Positions 7,791 through 18,300 of a DNA stretch of 43,729 nucleotides are shown here, piece by piece. Below the pieces are notes generated by a model, which was given only the letters and a program-made list of their open reading frames with translations, did not search any database and was not told the origin of the DNA. The position numbers were made by a program, and so were the translations under genes. Positions within the stretch are counted from its first letter, which is position 1. The number at the start of each line of letters is the position of its first letter. The stretch is from JAXIPB01 sp045403155. Lineage in GTDB: Bacteria; Actinomycetota; Actinomycetes; Mycobacteriales; Micromonosporaceae. The stretch spans positions 1-43,729 of the forward strand of contig JAXIPB010000024.1 of the NCBI GenBank assembly GCA_045403155.1, read 5' to 3'.

Positions 7791-7977
7791 CAGGTGGGGC
7801 TGACCGGCGGACTGGTCGGGCATTGACCAAAAGAATCGGCATAATTCGGACCGAGTCGGCGGACTCGGCACTCTCAAGATCGATGTTTCCTGTGCAGAAG
7901 TGACGGTTGGCGAAATGCCGGCTAGCTGGGCCAGGTCATGGGCGACGACCGCTTGTGTCTGGGAATGCGACATCTGG

Positions 7978-8013
7978 TCTGGTGCTTTGCCGATATCTGG
8001 TGCTTTGCCGATA
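7978..8013. repeat. 18-bp tandem duplication
   Basis: TCTGGTGCTTTGCCGATA occurs twice in a row at 7978-7995 and 7996-8013 without mismatch. Confidence 0.9.
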
Positions 8014-8035
8014 TGCGGCTTGGCGCCCGAGAATC

Positions 8036-8103
8036 GCAAGATCGCTGTTTGGTGCCGAAAGTTGTGCGAAACCGCACACTCGCCACCAAAATAGCGATCT
8101 TGC
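8036..8103. repeat. Large hairpin with internal stem-loop
   Basis: GCAAGATCGCTGTTTGGTG (8036-8054) pairs with CACCAAAATAGCGATCTTGC (8084-8103) apart from two bases, and the interior has its own stem GTGCG-AAAC-CGCAC (8064-8077). The right-arm word ATAGCGATCTTGCAC recurs as a direct copy at 8152-8166. It could be a cruciform, a structured RNA or a relic of a small mobile element. Confidence 0.7.
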
Positions 8104-8279
8104 ACACTCCACTGAGCGGCGTTGCGGTTGGCGGCCCACTTCCCACTGCTAATAGCGATCTTGCACTTCGGCGAGGCGTCGGCCGCAGGGATCCGGTGGC
8201 GTCGGCGGGTGGCGACGTGACCTCCCCGGCGGCGCCGACAGCAGGCTGAATCGCGACGCGGGGTCTCGAGGTCGGCTGC

Positions 8280-8352
8280 GACAAGATCGCCACGATCATG
8301 ACCTCAGCGTCGCCAAACTGCGTCGATCATGACCTCCAAATCATGATCGGCG
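8280..8352 (-). repeat. Operon-end palindromic element, copy 3
   Basis: The palindrome is at 8321-8352 with the consensus core TTTGGAGG on the minus strand; the third half-site is at 8294-8301 after 19 bp, then GATCTTG at the far end. It starts 26 bases after the nudC stop in sense orientation, at the end of the adnAB-M16-nudC unit. Confidence 0.9.
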
Positions 8353-8378
8353 AAAAATGGGGGGACGCTTAAAGAGGC

Positions 8379-9320
8379 TTAGGTGGTGGTGGTCGTGGTT
8401 GGGTCGAGCCACTTCATGATGAGGAAGTGGGCGATCGAGGACGGGTTCGCGATCCCGAAACGAGCGGCCGGATCTCCGGCGGCCGCCGCGCGGATCTCGG
8501 CCCGGGTGAACCACCGAGCGTCGGCGATCTCGGCCGGATCGGGGATGAGCTGCTCGTCCGGGTCGCCGATCGCGTGGAAGCCGAGCATCAGTGAACCCGG
8601 ATAGGGCCATGGCTGGCTCGCGACGTACCGGACGTTCGTGACGCGGATGCCGACCTCCTCCGCCACCTCACGCACGAGCGTCTGCTCGGCGGATTCGCCG
8701 GGCTCAACGAATCCGGCCAGGCACGAGTAGCGCGGCAACGCGCCCACTTGGCCGCGGTTCCACGCGGCGTTGCTTCCGAGTAAACAGAGCCCATCCTCGC
8801 CCAAAACTCCGTCATTCACGAGAACGATGACCGCCGGATCCGTGCGCGGCCACAGTTCGTCTCCGGCCTGATCGGCGCGAACCCATCCGCCGTCACGCAT
8901 CGTTGTCGGCAGGCCGGTAGCGGGCGAGAACCCGTGGCGCGCGTGCCAGTTCGCCAGCGCTACGGCCGTCATCAGCACGCCGGCCTCGAGATCAGACAGG
9001 ATGTGGCCGACCTCGCGGATCCCGTACGGTCGGGCGAGGTCGTCGGCTCGCGTCGGGGGCAACTCGGCGACGACGGCGAAGTACGGCGTACCGGCGGCGT
9101 CGACGCCGAGGAACAGGCGCTCCCCTTCCGGGGCCTTCGCCGATGGGAGCAGGACGAGATGGTCGCCAGCGATCAGCGCCTTCCCGCCCGAGATGACGAT
9201 GACGAGTGCGCGCTGCCACGCCTCGGACAGCCACTCCGCGTCCGTGCGGAGCTGGGCCGCTCGGTCGAGCGTGGAGCGAGACAGGGGCGGGGACTGCCAA
9301 CGCCGCCGCCCGTCAGGCAC
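8379..9320 (-). CDS. nudC: NAD(+) diphosphatase / NADH pyrophosphatase NudC
   Basis: This 313-aa protein has a Nudix box (GFVEPGESAEQTLVREVAEE) followed by the NudC specificity motif SQPWPYPGS. NudC hydrolyses NADH and NAD+ to NMN and AMP and can remove NAD caps from RNA. The four-cysteine zinc ribbon of E. coli NudC is missing: the segment GLPTTMRDGGWVRADQ has no cysteine, and I recall the same in mycobacterial NudC. GTG 9320 was chosen because the family N-terminus (LSRSTLDRAAQLRTD) follows directly; it overlaps the M16 stop by 8 bp. The C-terminus ends in six threonines, encoded by a short triplet repeat. It is the last gene of the unit that begins at adnA. Confidence 0.92.
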   Translation of the reverse strand: MPDGRRRWQSPPLSRSTLDRAAQLRTDAEWLSEAWQRALVIVISGGKALIAGDHLVLLPSAKAPEGERLFLGVDAAGTPYFAVVAELPPTRADDLARPYGIREVGHILSDLEAGVLMTAVALANWHARHGFSPATGLPTTMRDGGWVRADQAGDELWPRTDPAVIVLVNDGVLGEDGLCLLGSNAAWNRGQVGALPRYSCLAGFVEPGESAEQTLVREVAEEVGIRVTNVRYVASQPWPYPGSLMLGFHAIGDPDEQLIPDPAEIADARWFTRAEIRAAAAGDPAARFGIANPSSIAHFLIMKWLDPTTTTTT

Positions 9321-10698
9321 TCGACCGCTCCACCGGCGAACGCTCTACAGTGGAGAGATTCGCAATGGAGGCCTCTACTAGGCTGGCGTCGCCGAGTACC
9401 ACCGTCGCAGCCTTCGCGGGAGCGAGGTAGGTGGCAGCCGCCGCGGCGACCTCGTCCCGTGTCGCTGACGACAATCGCGCGGAGTGTTCGGCCAGGAAGT
9501 CCAGGCGGAGGCCATACCCGGCGTACATGCTCGCCAGACCGGCGAGCCCGGCCTGGGTCGACATGCCGATGAGCAGCGAGCCCAGGGCGTACTGCCGCGC
9601 CTGCTCGAGTTCGTCTTCACTCGGTGGAAGCGTGGCCAGTCGCCCGAGCTCGTACCAGGTCTCCAGCAGCGCGGCGGCCGTGACCTCGGTTGCGACCTCG
9701 GCCGCGAGGATGACCGATGACCCTGCGATCGAGTGCTCGACCACCGAGTGCGGGCCGTACGTGTAGCCCTTGTCCTCGCGGATGTTCTCCACCCAGCGGG
9801 ATGAGAAATACCCGCCGAAGATGAGGTTCGCCAACTGTAGCGCCGCGTGGTCCGGATGGGTGCGCCCCACAGCCGGCAGCGCCAGCCGAAGCGACGACTG
9901 TACGGCGCCCGGTCGATCCGCGAGCACCGCCGGCCCGGTCGTCAACGACGGGATGGGCGGCAACGCCTCGCCCGCGCCGGTACCGTCCCAGGAGCCGAGT
10001 GCGCCCTCGGCGAGGTCCAGCGTCGCGGCGGCGTCGATATCGCCGACGATCACCAGCGAAGCGCCGGCCGGGTGTAGCCGCTCCGCGTGCAGTGCGGCCA
10101 GCTCGGTCGTCCCCAATGGTGCGACGTCGTCAATCGACGGCGTCTGGATGGCGTATGGATGCGAGCCGTACATGCGCCGCAAAAGAGCAACCCGGGCCAG
10201 ATGGGACGGCTGGCTCTGGGCAACCTGGATCCGGTCGATCAGTCGGCCGCGTTCGGTCGTGACCTCCGACTCCGGATAGGTCGCACCGTGCAGGACGTCG
10301 ACCAGGATGGAGAGGATCCGGTCGAGTCCGCTGGCGAGCCCGTTGCCCGAGACCAGAAGCCGGTCCGGATCCACGCCGGCGGAGAGGGCGCCACCCACGG
10401 TCTGCAACGCGGCGGCGATGTCCACGGTGGACATGGTGTCGGTGCCGGAGAACAGCGTCTGGCTCAACAGAGCCGACCGGGCGACGAACGGTGGATCGAG
10501 CTGGGCTCGGCCGAACGGCACCCGCAGGCGAACCTCCACCAGCGGCACCGACCGCCTTTCGATCACGATGACCGTGAGGCCGTTGTCCAGCGTCCGCTCA
10601 GCCCCGGGCGGAATGATCAACTCACGATTCGCCTCGAGGGCCGGAAGCTCCCGTGGTGGGGCCACGGAACCGGTGACAGATCCGGCAACGGCGGTCAC
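9313..10698 (-). CDS. M16-family peptidase homologue, non-catalytic partner
   Basis: This 461-aa protein has the two-domain M16 fold, but the first domain lacks the zinc motif HxxEH where it should be (near the segment VPFGRAQLDPPFVARSALL). It does have the Arg/Tyr segment SRWVENIREDKGYTYG (about residues 309-324), which in paired M16 enzymes comes from the inactive subunit and lines the active site of the partner. The GTG start at 10698 overlaps the upstream M16 stop (GTGA), consistent with equal production of two subunits. The open frame runs on upstream but is only the antisense-free shadow of the partner gene. No signal peptide is seen, so both act in the cytoplasm. Confidence 0.88.
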   Translation of the reverse strand: MTAVAGSVTGSVAPPRELPALEANRELIIPPGAERTLDNGLTVIVIERRSVPLVEVRLRVPFGRAQLDPPFVARSALLSQTLFSGTDTMSTVDIAAALQTVGGALSAGVDPDRLLVSGNGLASGLDRILSILVDVLHGATYPESEVTTERGRLIDRIQVAQSQPSHLARVALLRRMYGSHPYAIQTPSIDDVAPLGTTELAALHAERLHPAGASLVIVGDIDAAATLDLAEGALGSWDGTGAGEALPPIPSLTTGPAVLADRPGAVQSSLRLALPAVGRTHPDHAALQLANLIFGGYFSSRWVENIREDKGYTYGPHSVVEHSIAGSSVILAAEVATEVTAAALLETWYELGRLATLPPSEDELEQARQYALGSLLIGMSTQAGLAGLASMYAGYGLRLDFLAEHSARLSSATRDEVAAAAATYLAPAKAATVVLGDASLVEASIANLSTVERSPVERSSA

Positions 10699-12011
10699 GG
10701 CGCTCCCTCCCCTGGTACGACCTCGATCACCGCGCGTCGGGACGCGACCAGGGAGGCGGCCGCCGCGCACACGGAGTCCCCGGTCACCTCCGCCAGCAGG
10801 CGCGGCAGGTCGCCGGCGAGGGCAGCGTCGCCGCGCTGCTGCTCGAGCACCGCGTAGTGCAGCGCGCGATTGAGCACGGTATCGGCGTCCCGGAGCAGAT
10901 GCGTCGACATGCGCGCCACCGTGCGGGCGAGCTCGCCGGCGTCGAGGCCGTCCTGCGCGAGGCGATCGCACTCCTCGCCTATCGCCGCCAGCACCGAGCC
11001 GACGCTGCCGCCCGGAGGCAGATGCGCCTGCAGGAGCAGAGCGGTGGGGTCGCGCACATCGAAGGGCTCCCCCATGAAAGCGATGTAGCCACCGACCGTG
11101 GTGACGGAGCGGTCGGTGAGCACGAGCCGCTGCACGAGTCGGGAGGCGTCGCCGTCGGTCAGCACCTCGGCGAGCACGACGTAGGGCAGGTATGCGGCGA
11201 ACTCGTTGATCGGGTCCGGGACGCGCCAGGCGGCCGCGAAGGCAGGAAGAGGCGCGAGCCGGTCGACGTACGACTCGTTCCGCTCACTGGTGAGGTCGGC
11301 CTCCTCGAAGGCTGGTCGCGCCGCCGCCGGCCGGGCCGGGACATCGCCGAAGTGCCGCTCAACCAGCTTGACGGCCTGCTCGACGTCGAGGTCGCCGGCG
11401 ACGGCCAGCGCGGCGTTGCCCGCCGCGTAGTACCTCGCGAAGAAGTCGGCCGCGTCAGGCACTGTCGCGGCCTCAAGGTCGTCAAACGAGCCGTACCCGT
11501 CATGTGCGTTCGGGAAGGTATCGAACATGACCGGCGGAAGTCTGAGCCACGGGAAGCCGCCATAGGGCCGATTTAGCACATTGACGCGGATCTCTTCCTT
11601 GACGACATCAATCTGGTTGCGCAGGTTCTCCTCGGTCAACCGCGGACCGCGCATCCGGTCGGCCTCGAGGAAGAGGGCACGTTCGAGCGCGTTACTCGGC
11701 AAGATCTCAAAGTAGTCTGTGTAGTCCAGGTGCGTCGAGCCGTTGAACGTGCCGCCGGCGCCCTGCACGTGACGGAAGTGGGCGAGCTTCTCCACAGTCT
11801 CCGATCCCTGGAACATCAGGTGCTCGAAGAGGTGCGCGAAGCCGGTGCGCCCCTCAGGTTCGGACCGGATCCCCACGTCGTACACCACCGCGACGCCCAC
11901 GACGGGTGCCGACCGGTCGGGCGCGAGCACGACTCGCAGCCCGTTGGGCAGGGTGAATCGCTCCAGCACTGGGGCGGCTGTCACGGAGACAGCCTGATCG
12001 TGACCCGACAC
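10695..12011 (-). CDS. M16-family zinc peptidase, catalytic subunit
   Basis: This 438-aa protein carries HLFEH at residues 60-64 (the HxxEH zinc motif) and a downstream glutamate pair (VVKEEIRVN, about 139-140) as third ligand. It thus has the catalytic half of a heterodimeric M16B peptidase whose inactive partner is the next gene. Family members degrade peptides or process small proteins; the substrate here is unknown. The gene starts 11 bp after the adnB stop on the same strand, so it is probably transcribed with the recombination genes. ATG 12011 is the first start in the frame, with a GTG 9 codons later as an alternative. Confidence 0.9.
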   Translation of the reverse strand: MSGHDQAVSVTAAPVLERFTLPNGLRVVLAPDRSAPVVGVAVVYDVGIRSEPEGRTGFAHLFEHLMFQGSETVEKLAHFRHVQGAGGTFNGSTHLDYTDYFEILPSNALERALFLEADRMRGPRLTEENLRNQIDVVKEEIRVNVLNRPYGGFPWLRLPPVMFDTFPNAHDGYGSFDDLEAATVPDAADFFARYYAAGNAALAVAGDLDVEQAVKLVERHFGDVPARPAAARPAFEEADLTSERNESYVDRLAPLPAFAAAWRVPDPINEFAAYLPYVVLAEVLTDGDASRLVQRLVLTDRSVTTVGGYIAFMGEPFDVRDPTALLLQAHLPPGGSVGSVLAAIGEECDRLAQDGLDAGELARTVARMSTHLLRDADTVLNRALHYAVLEQQRGDAALAGDLPRLLAEVTGDSVCAAAASLVASRRAVIEVVPGEGAP

Positions 12012-12021
12012 GCCCTGAAGG

Positions 12022-15000
12022 CTAGCCGGTCGGCCGGGTGGCGTGCGGCAGCCCTGCCACGAGCGCGGTCAGCCCGGCCGCGTCGAGAAGATCCACGGGG
12101 CGTACCGTGGCGCCCGCTCGCACGTAATGGAATCCGGCGGTGACGTTGGCGACGGGGAGCCCGGACAACTCCGCCCATGCAAGCCGATACGCCGCGAGTT
12201 GCACCGCCGCCGCCGCCGCGTCGGCGCCCGTCGGCTGCTGTCCGGTCTTCCAATCGATCACGTCGTACTGGTCAGGCTGCCCCGGTACGGCGAAGACGGC
12301 GTCCATCCGGCCGCGCACAACGACGCCGGCGATCACCGTCGCGAACGGCACCTCCACCTTCGCCGGCACCCGGTCGGCCCACTCGCTGTCGAGGAATGCC
12401 TTCTGTAGCTCCTCGAGCTCCTCGTCGGGCGAGGCGCCGTCATCGCCGGCACCGGGCAGGTCGTCGAGGTCGAGCAGCGCACCGCCACCGAATCTCCGCT
12501 CCAGCCAGAGGTGGAAGGCGGTGCCCCTGCGGGCGTACGGGTCGGGCGCCTCGGGAAGCGGTCGACGGAGCCGGCGGGCCAATCGCTGCGGGTCCCGCTG
12601 CAGCGCGACGAGCTGTGACACCGACAGGTGCTCCGGCAGCAGCACGTCGATGGTCTCGGCCGCCTGCGCCCGCGCCCGCTCCGCGAGCAGCAACTCCACC
12701 TCGATCCCCCACTGCCGCGCCCGGGCAGCATCCTCGCGCGAAGTGTCGTCGGCGGGGGCAGAGCCCCTCATTGCGGCGCGGACCATCTCGGCTCCCTCGG
12801 CCACGGCCGCTCGGCGCTCGCCGAGTGGATCGAACGGCCACTGCGCCGTCACCTCGTCCGCGAGCGTCGGATTCCGCTCGCCGTCCTGCAGCGGCGCCGC
12901 CCATACCTGCGCCGAGCCGGCTCCGTCGCGGCACACGTCGGCGATCTCGTTGAGAAAGACCGAAGCCTCGCGCGGGTCTTTGAGCCCGTCGCCCCAGCGG
13001 AACCCCGAGCACAGCAACAGGTGCCGAGGGCGGGTAACCGCGACATACGCGAGCCGGCGCTCCTCGCGCTCGGCGTGGGCCTTCCAGTCCTTATCGAACG
13101 ACTCGATGGCGGAGCGAACGTCCCTGCCGTCAGAGGCGTTCTGCAGCCCCAGTCTCGGCAGCGCCTCGAAGTCTCCGCGTAGCGGGAAGGGCAGAACCCC
13201 CATCCCCTTGAGCCAGTGGTCGCTGGCCATCGGCCTGGCCGGGAAGGCGTCCTCGCACAGGCCCGCGACCGAGACGACGTCCCACTCAAGGCCCTTCGCC
13301 GAGTGCACCGTAAGGATCTGGACCGCCCCTTCGACAACCTCGACCTCGCCGGGTGTGAGCCCACGCTCCTCTTCCTCCGCGGCGGCCAGATAGGCGAGGA
13401 AGGCCGACAGCGTGCCGCCCTCGGTCTCCTCGGCGAATCGCGCCGCGACGTCGCCGATCGCGTCCAGGTGCGCTCGAGCGAGTCCCGCCGACGTGGCCGC
13501 ACCGCCACGAACGGCGACCTCGACGTCGAGTCCGATCGTCTGCGCGACGTCCGCTACGAGGTCGGGCAGGCTTTGGTCCAGCCCGCCGCGCAGTGCCCGT
13601 AGCTCATCGCGGACGAGTACGAGCCGGCGGTGGCCCTCGGCCGAGTAGGCCGCCGGGTCACCAAGATCCTCGAGCGCCTCGGTGAGCACGGCGTCGTCGA
13701 GCCGCTCGCCGTTGAGCTCTACATCGTCGGAGACGATCAACGCGCCACGGGCCTCGGCCGCGCCCGGATCGGACCCGTTCTCGGCGGCATGCCGGCGCTG
13801 CCACGCGAGCCGACGGGCGCGCCGGTAGAGCGCAACGACGTCACGCGGACCGATACGCCAGCGGACCCCGCTGAGCAGGCGCAGCAGCGCGGCGCCGGCT
13901 GTCGGCTCGGCCAACACGTGCAGGGTGCAGACGACGTCGCGCACCTCCGGGGTGTCGAGCAGGCCGCCAAGTCCGACCACCTCGACCGGGAGGCCGCGGT
14001 CGCGCAAGGCCCGCTCGAGCACCGGGATCTGAGCCCGCGCGCGGACGAGAACCGCGGTGGTCGGGCGACCGCCATGCCGTGATTGCCAGTCCCGCCATGC
14101 CCCGTCAACCTCGCCGGCGATCCAGACTGCCTCATCGAGGTAGGTCTCCGCGTACGCGCAGCGTACGAGCGAGTTGTCGAATCTCGGTTGGTACGTCCTT
14201 GCCGAACTCAGCGGTCGCACCGGGGCACCGGCCGCGCGCAGCGGATCGGAGATCCGGTTCGCCACCGCGAGGATCGGCCGAGCGTTGCGCCAGCTCACCG
14301 TGAGCCAGCGGACGTCGGCATTTTCCCCACCCATGCGCGGGAACCGCTCAGGAAACCGGTCGAGCGTGCCGGCGCTCGCGCCGCGCCAGCCGTAAATCGA
14401 CTGGCAGGGATCGCCGACCGCGGTGACCGGGTGGCCAGCGCCGAACAGCGATCGCAGCAGTACGACCTGGGCCTGCGACGTGTCCTGGTACTCATCGAGC
14501 AGAACCACCCGATACCTGTCCCGCTCCGCTTCGGCCACGTCCGGGTGTTCCTTCGCCACCGTGGCCGCGCGGCGCAGCTGGTCGCCGAAGTCCATCGCCT
14601 CCAGTTCACGCTTGCGCTCGGCGTACGCCTCAACCAGCGGGAGCAACGCGAGCCGTCCGTGTTGGCGGTCCAGGACCTCCTGCACGGGCTTCAAGATCCT
14701 GTCACCGCACGTTCCCTCGATCGATGCGGTGAGTCCCAGAGTGAACTTGACGACCTCATCGGTGTCACGGAGGTGCTCTGCGAGCTCTCCCGCGAGATCA
14801 AGCACCGCGGCGGTGGCGGTGGCCTGGCCAAGCGGGAAACTTCGCATTGCCGGGCTGTCGTGCAGGCGGACCGCTGCATCGGCCAACTGCCAGCACGCCG
14901 CCTCGGTCAGGAGCCGCACCGTCGGTTCGAAGCCTGATCGCATGCCGTGCTCGCGCACCACGCGAGCGGCGAACGAGTGGTAGGTCGCCACCGTCGGCTC

Positions 15001-15318
15001 CCCGGCGAGCTGGGCGTCGTCGCCGAGCAGCCGTGTGGCCCGGCCAAGGTAGAGCCGGATGCGATGGGAGAGCTCCCCGGCGGCCTTCCGGGTGAAGGTG
15101 AGGCCGAGCACCTGATCGGCTCGGACGTACGAGTTGGCGATGAGCCACATGACCCGAAGCGCCATCAACTCGGTCTTTCCGGAGCCGGCGCCAGCGACCA
15201 CCAGCAGCGGCTCGTCCGCGGGGGCGCTGATGATCTGTAGCTGCTCGCTGCTGAACTCGTACTCGATGCCGAGGCGCCTGCGCAACTCCTCCGGGGCGTA
15301 TCTGGGCCCAATACTCAT
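12022..15318 (-). CDS. adnB: Helicase-nuclease subunit AdnB
   Basis: This 1098-aa protein (1101 aa in M. tuberculosis) has an N-terminal UvrD-like motor with Walker A VAGAGSGKTE, motif II LLDEYQDTSQAQ, GDPCQSIYGWRG and LTVHSAKGLEWD. A C-terminal RecB-type nuclease domain carries GRMDAVF and DVIDWKTGQ. AdnAB resects DNA double-strand ends in actinobacteria, and AdnB is the active translocating motor. The ATG at 15318 overlaps the adnA stop (ATGA), indicating coupled synthesis of the two subunits. The longer open frame upstream is rejected because it lies inside adnA. Confidence 0.93.
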   Translation of the reverse strand: MSIGPRYAPEELRRRLGIEYEFSSEQLQIISAPADEPLLVVAGAGSGKTELMALRVMWLIANSYVRADQVLGLTFTRKAAGELSHRIRLYLGRATRLLGDDAQLAGEPTVATYHSFAARVVREHGMRSGFEPTVRLLTEAACWQLADAAVRLHDSPAMRSFPLGQATATAAVLDLAGELAEHLRDTDEVVKFTLGLTASIEGTCGDRILKPVQEVLDRQHGRLALLPLVEAYAERKRELEAMDFGDQLRRAATVAKEHPDVAEAERDRYRVVLLDEYQDTSQAQVVLLRSLFGAGHPVTAVGDPCQSIYGWRGASAGTLDRFPERFPRMGGENADVRWLTVSWRNARPILAVANRISDPLRAAGAPVRPLSSARTYQPRFDNSLVRCAYAETYLDEAVWIAGEVDGAWRDWQSRHGGRPTTAVLVRARAQIPVLERALRDRGLPVEVVGLGGLLDTPEVRDVVCTLHVLAEPTAGAALLRLLSGVRWRIGPRDVVALYRRARRLAWQRRHAAENGSDPGAAEARGALIVSDDVELNGERLDDAVLTEALEDLGDPAAYSAEGHRRLVLVRDELRALRGGLDQSLPDLVADVAQTIGLDVEVAVRGGAATSAGLARAHLDAIGDVAARFAEETEGGTLSAFLAYLAAAEEEERGLTPGEVEVVEGAVQILTVHSAKGLEWDVVSVAGLCEDAFPARPMASDHWLKGMGVLPFPLRGDFEALPRLGLQNASDGRDVRSAIESFDKDWKAHAEREERRLAYVAVTRPRHLLLCSGFRWGDGLKDPREASVFLNEIADVCRDGAGSAQVWAAPLQDGERNPTLADEVTAQWPFDPLGERRAAVAEGAEMVRAAMRGSAPADDTSREDAARARQWGIEVELLLAERARAQAAETIDVLLPEHLSVSQLVALQRDPQRLARRLRRPLPEAPDPYARRGTAFHLWLERRFGGGALLDLDDLPGAGDDGASPDEELEELQKAFLDSEWADRVPAKVEVPFATVIAGVVVRGRMDAVFAVPGQPDQYDVIDWKTGQQPTGADAAAAAVQLAAYRLAWAELSGLPVANVTAGFHYVRAGATVRPVDLLDAAGLTALVAGLPHATRPTG

Positions 15319-18300
15319 CCGGTCACCTGCCTTCCCTTGCCCGACAGCGGGCACGAGGTCCGCACCGCGCAGTACGGGCAGGAGTCGTTCACGACCGCGC
15401 GGAAGGTCGACGCGGCCATCGCGGCGGCCGCCTCTCGCACCAACGACTCGGCCCACCCCGGCTCCTCGGCCTCGGCGAGGGGCGGTTGCTCCCGTACGGC
15501 GTAGTTGGCGTGGCCGGTCCCGACCGCGACGATCTCGGCGCCCCCACTCACGGTGCCCTGCGGAAAGGCGCCCGCCTCGACCGCCACCTGATATGCGGCG
15601 AGTTGGGGGTGCTCGGCCGCCTCCTCGGCGCTCGGCAGACTGGCGCCGGTCTTGAGATCGACGATCACGAGGCGGCCGCGCTCGTCCATCTCGAGCCGAT
15701 CCACGCGGCCCTTCAGCAGCACCGGCCGATTGGACTCATCGTCGGCTGGCTCGAGCTGAACCTCGAAGGCCTGCTCGATCGCGAGCTGCTGACGCGGATT
15801 GTCGCCGAGCCAGCTGAGCAGCTTGTCGACCATCCTCAAGGCCCTGGCCCGCTCGCGCTCGCCCAACCATCGGGCCGGGAGCTCGATCTGGTCGAACCGC
15901 TCCGCGACGTACGCCCTCACCGCCTCCGGGTCACCCGCGCCCCCTTCGGCGTCCTCGACGAGCATCGCGGCGGCGTGCACGAGGTTGCCGATACCCTGCT
16001 TGGCCGAGGGCGGGTCACTGCCGCCGTGCCGCTCCAGCAGCCACCGCAGCCCGCATCGGAGCACGTTCTCCACTGTGGATGGTGAGACCCGAGTGGGCTG
16101 CCCGCGGTCGACAAGCTCGCGCTCATCCGATAGCGACCGCAGACCCCACCATTCGTCCGGATCGGCGCCCTGGACACCCGCCTCGGCCAGGGTCGCGAGC
16201 TGTGCCGCGGCGGCCGTACGAAGAGGCGCGGACGTGGCCGCCTCCCCCACCACCGTTCGCAACTCCGCGATCAACGCCGGCAGCGTGAGCGGACGTTGCA
16301 GGAGCCCCGCCTGGACGCCCGCCTCCGAATCATGGCCCGCGCCCTCGGCATCACCAGCGGCCGTGCGCTCGGCCGAGCGGGGCTCGGCTTGGAAGAGTTC
16401 AGATTGGAAGAGTTCCGAAAGGAAGCGGCTCGGCTGCTCCTCTCCGCCACTTCCGGTCGTGCTCGGATCCACCGCCGTGACGAGAAGCGCGCGGCGGGCC
16501 CTCGTCGCGGCGACGTAGAACAGCCGACGCTCTTCATCGAGCATCGCCGTGACCTGGCCGGTGGTGCCTGCATGTCCCGCCGGCGCGGCCCGCCCGGCGG
16601 CGATGTCGACGAGCCGTTCGGAGCCCAGGACGCTGCCCCGCAAGCGCAGATCGGGCCAGACACCCTCCTGCACACCGGCGATGGCGACCACGTCCCACTC
16701 CAGGCCCTTCGCTGCGTGTGCCGTCAGGATCCTTACTGCCTCACCACGGTCGGCGGCCGGCGCGAGCGTGTCCACCGGTAGTTGCTGATCGAGCAGGTGA
16801 TCCAGGAACGCGGAGATGCGAGCTCCGGGCAGCCGGTCGGTGAAGCGCGCGGCGGCGTCGAACAGCGCCAGCACGGCGTCCAGGTCGCGATCCGCGGTGG
16901 CCCCCCGACGCCCGCCTCGGGCGCTCGCGGCCGCCCAGCGGTCGGCGAGGCCGCTCGCCCGCCACACCGCCCACAGCACATCCTCCGCCGTGGACGCGGA
17001 CCGCGCTTCGGTCTCGTGTGCGATCGCGATCAGCCTCGCCACGTTGGTCGCCGGGCGGGCCCAACGGGGCTCGGCGCCCGGCGGGCCGATCATGGCAAGC
17101 AGGCCCGGCTGGAGCAGCGCCTCCACAAGAAGCTCGCCGGAGGGCCGGCGATCACCGGACCTGAGCGCGACTTCGCGAAGCCCCTGCCGCAGGCGCCGCT
17201 CAGCGTAAGGGTCGGCGCCGCCGAGCGCCGAGTGGAGCAGGTTGACGGTGGCCTCTTCATCCAATGTGGACTCGCCGATGGCGCAGCGCAGCAGCAGGAG
17301 GAGCGGTGCTACCGCCGGCTGCGTCGCGAGGCCGGTGTCCTCGGGCCCGGTCGTCAGCGGAATCCCGGACTGAGTGAGCGCCCGCCGAAGGGCCGCGTGG
17401 TGGTGCTGCAGGGAACGGACGATCACCGCCATCCGCGACCACGGCACGCCGTGCCGAAGATGAGCCTCGCGGAGCCTGTGCGCGACATAGGCCGACTCGC
17501 TCGTGACCGAGCGCAGTGTGCACACCTCCACCGCGCGCAGACCGTCGGTGGACCGGTCGGTCATGGGGGAAATCACCCGGTGCTTCGCCGGACCCCGAAG
17601 CCGAGCGGCCACCCGGCGAGTCGCCTCAACCAGTTCCGGCGCCGATCGATAGCCGGAGCCGAGCAGGAGGTGTGGCGCCTCGTCGCCGGCTGCCGTGCGG
17701 AATCGCTCGGTGAAGTCCCGCACGCCGGTCGGGTCACCGCCGCGGAAGGCAAACGTCGACGAGTCCGGATCGGCAAACCCGACCACGTGACCGCCGCCGC
17801 CGGCGATCAGGCCGAGGAGTTCAACCTGCGCTGGGTCGGTGTCGGCGAGCTCATCCACGTACACGTGGCGGCAGCGGTCACGTTCGGCCCCGAGCAAGTC
17901 CGGGTCGTCCACCAGGAGCGCCGACGCCGCTCGTACCAGTTCCGCCTGGTCATACGCGCTGCTGCCGCGGGTCGTCGCGTCGCGCAGCGTCAGCACTCGC
18001 TGGTACTCCTCGAGGAATCCCGACGCGGCCACCCAATCTTCGCGGCCATGTCGCCGGCCAAGGTCGGCCAGGGTCCGCGGCCCGATGCCACGCTCGGCCG
18101 CCCGGAGCAGGAGATCGCGCAGCTCGCCGGCGAAGGCCCGCGTCCGCACCGCGCGGTGGAGCGAGGCCGGCCAGCGTTTCGCCGCGCCCGGCGCACCGAG
18201 CATCTCCCGGATCACGGCGTCCTGCTCGGCACCGGTGAGCAGGCGCGGCGCCGGCTCCCCACGCTCGGACGCCGCGATCCGGAGCAGGCCGAACGCGTAC

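Larger units (their letters stand above)
7791..8279. other. Non-coding repeat island
   Basis: No reading frame here has the codon bias of its neighbours and none starts with a ribosome-binding site. The stretch holds an 18-bp tandem duplication, a large imperfect hairpin and three copies of AGCGATCTTGC. It is bracketed by copies 2 and 3 of the palindromic element in opposite orientation. Confidence 0.6.

Noticed and set aside
7773..8105. 110-codon minus-strand open frame in the repeat island
   Set aside because: It covers the 18-bp duplication and the hairpin arms, lacks a ribosome-binding site and has no codon bias or recognisable motif.
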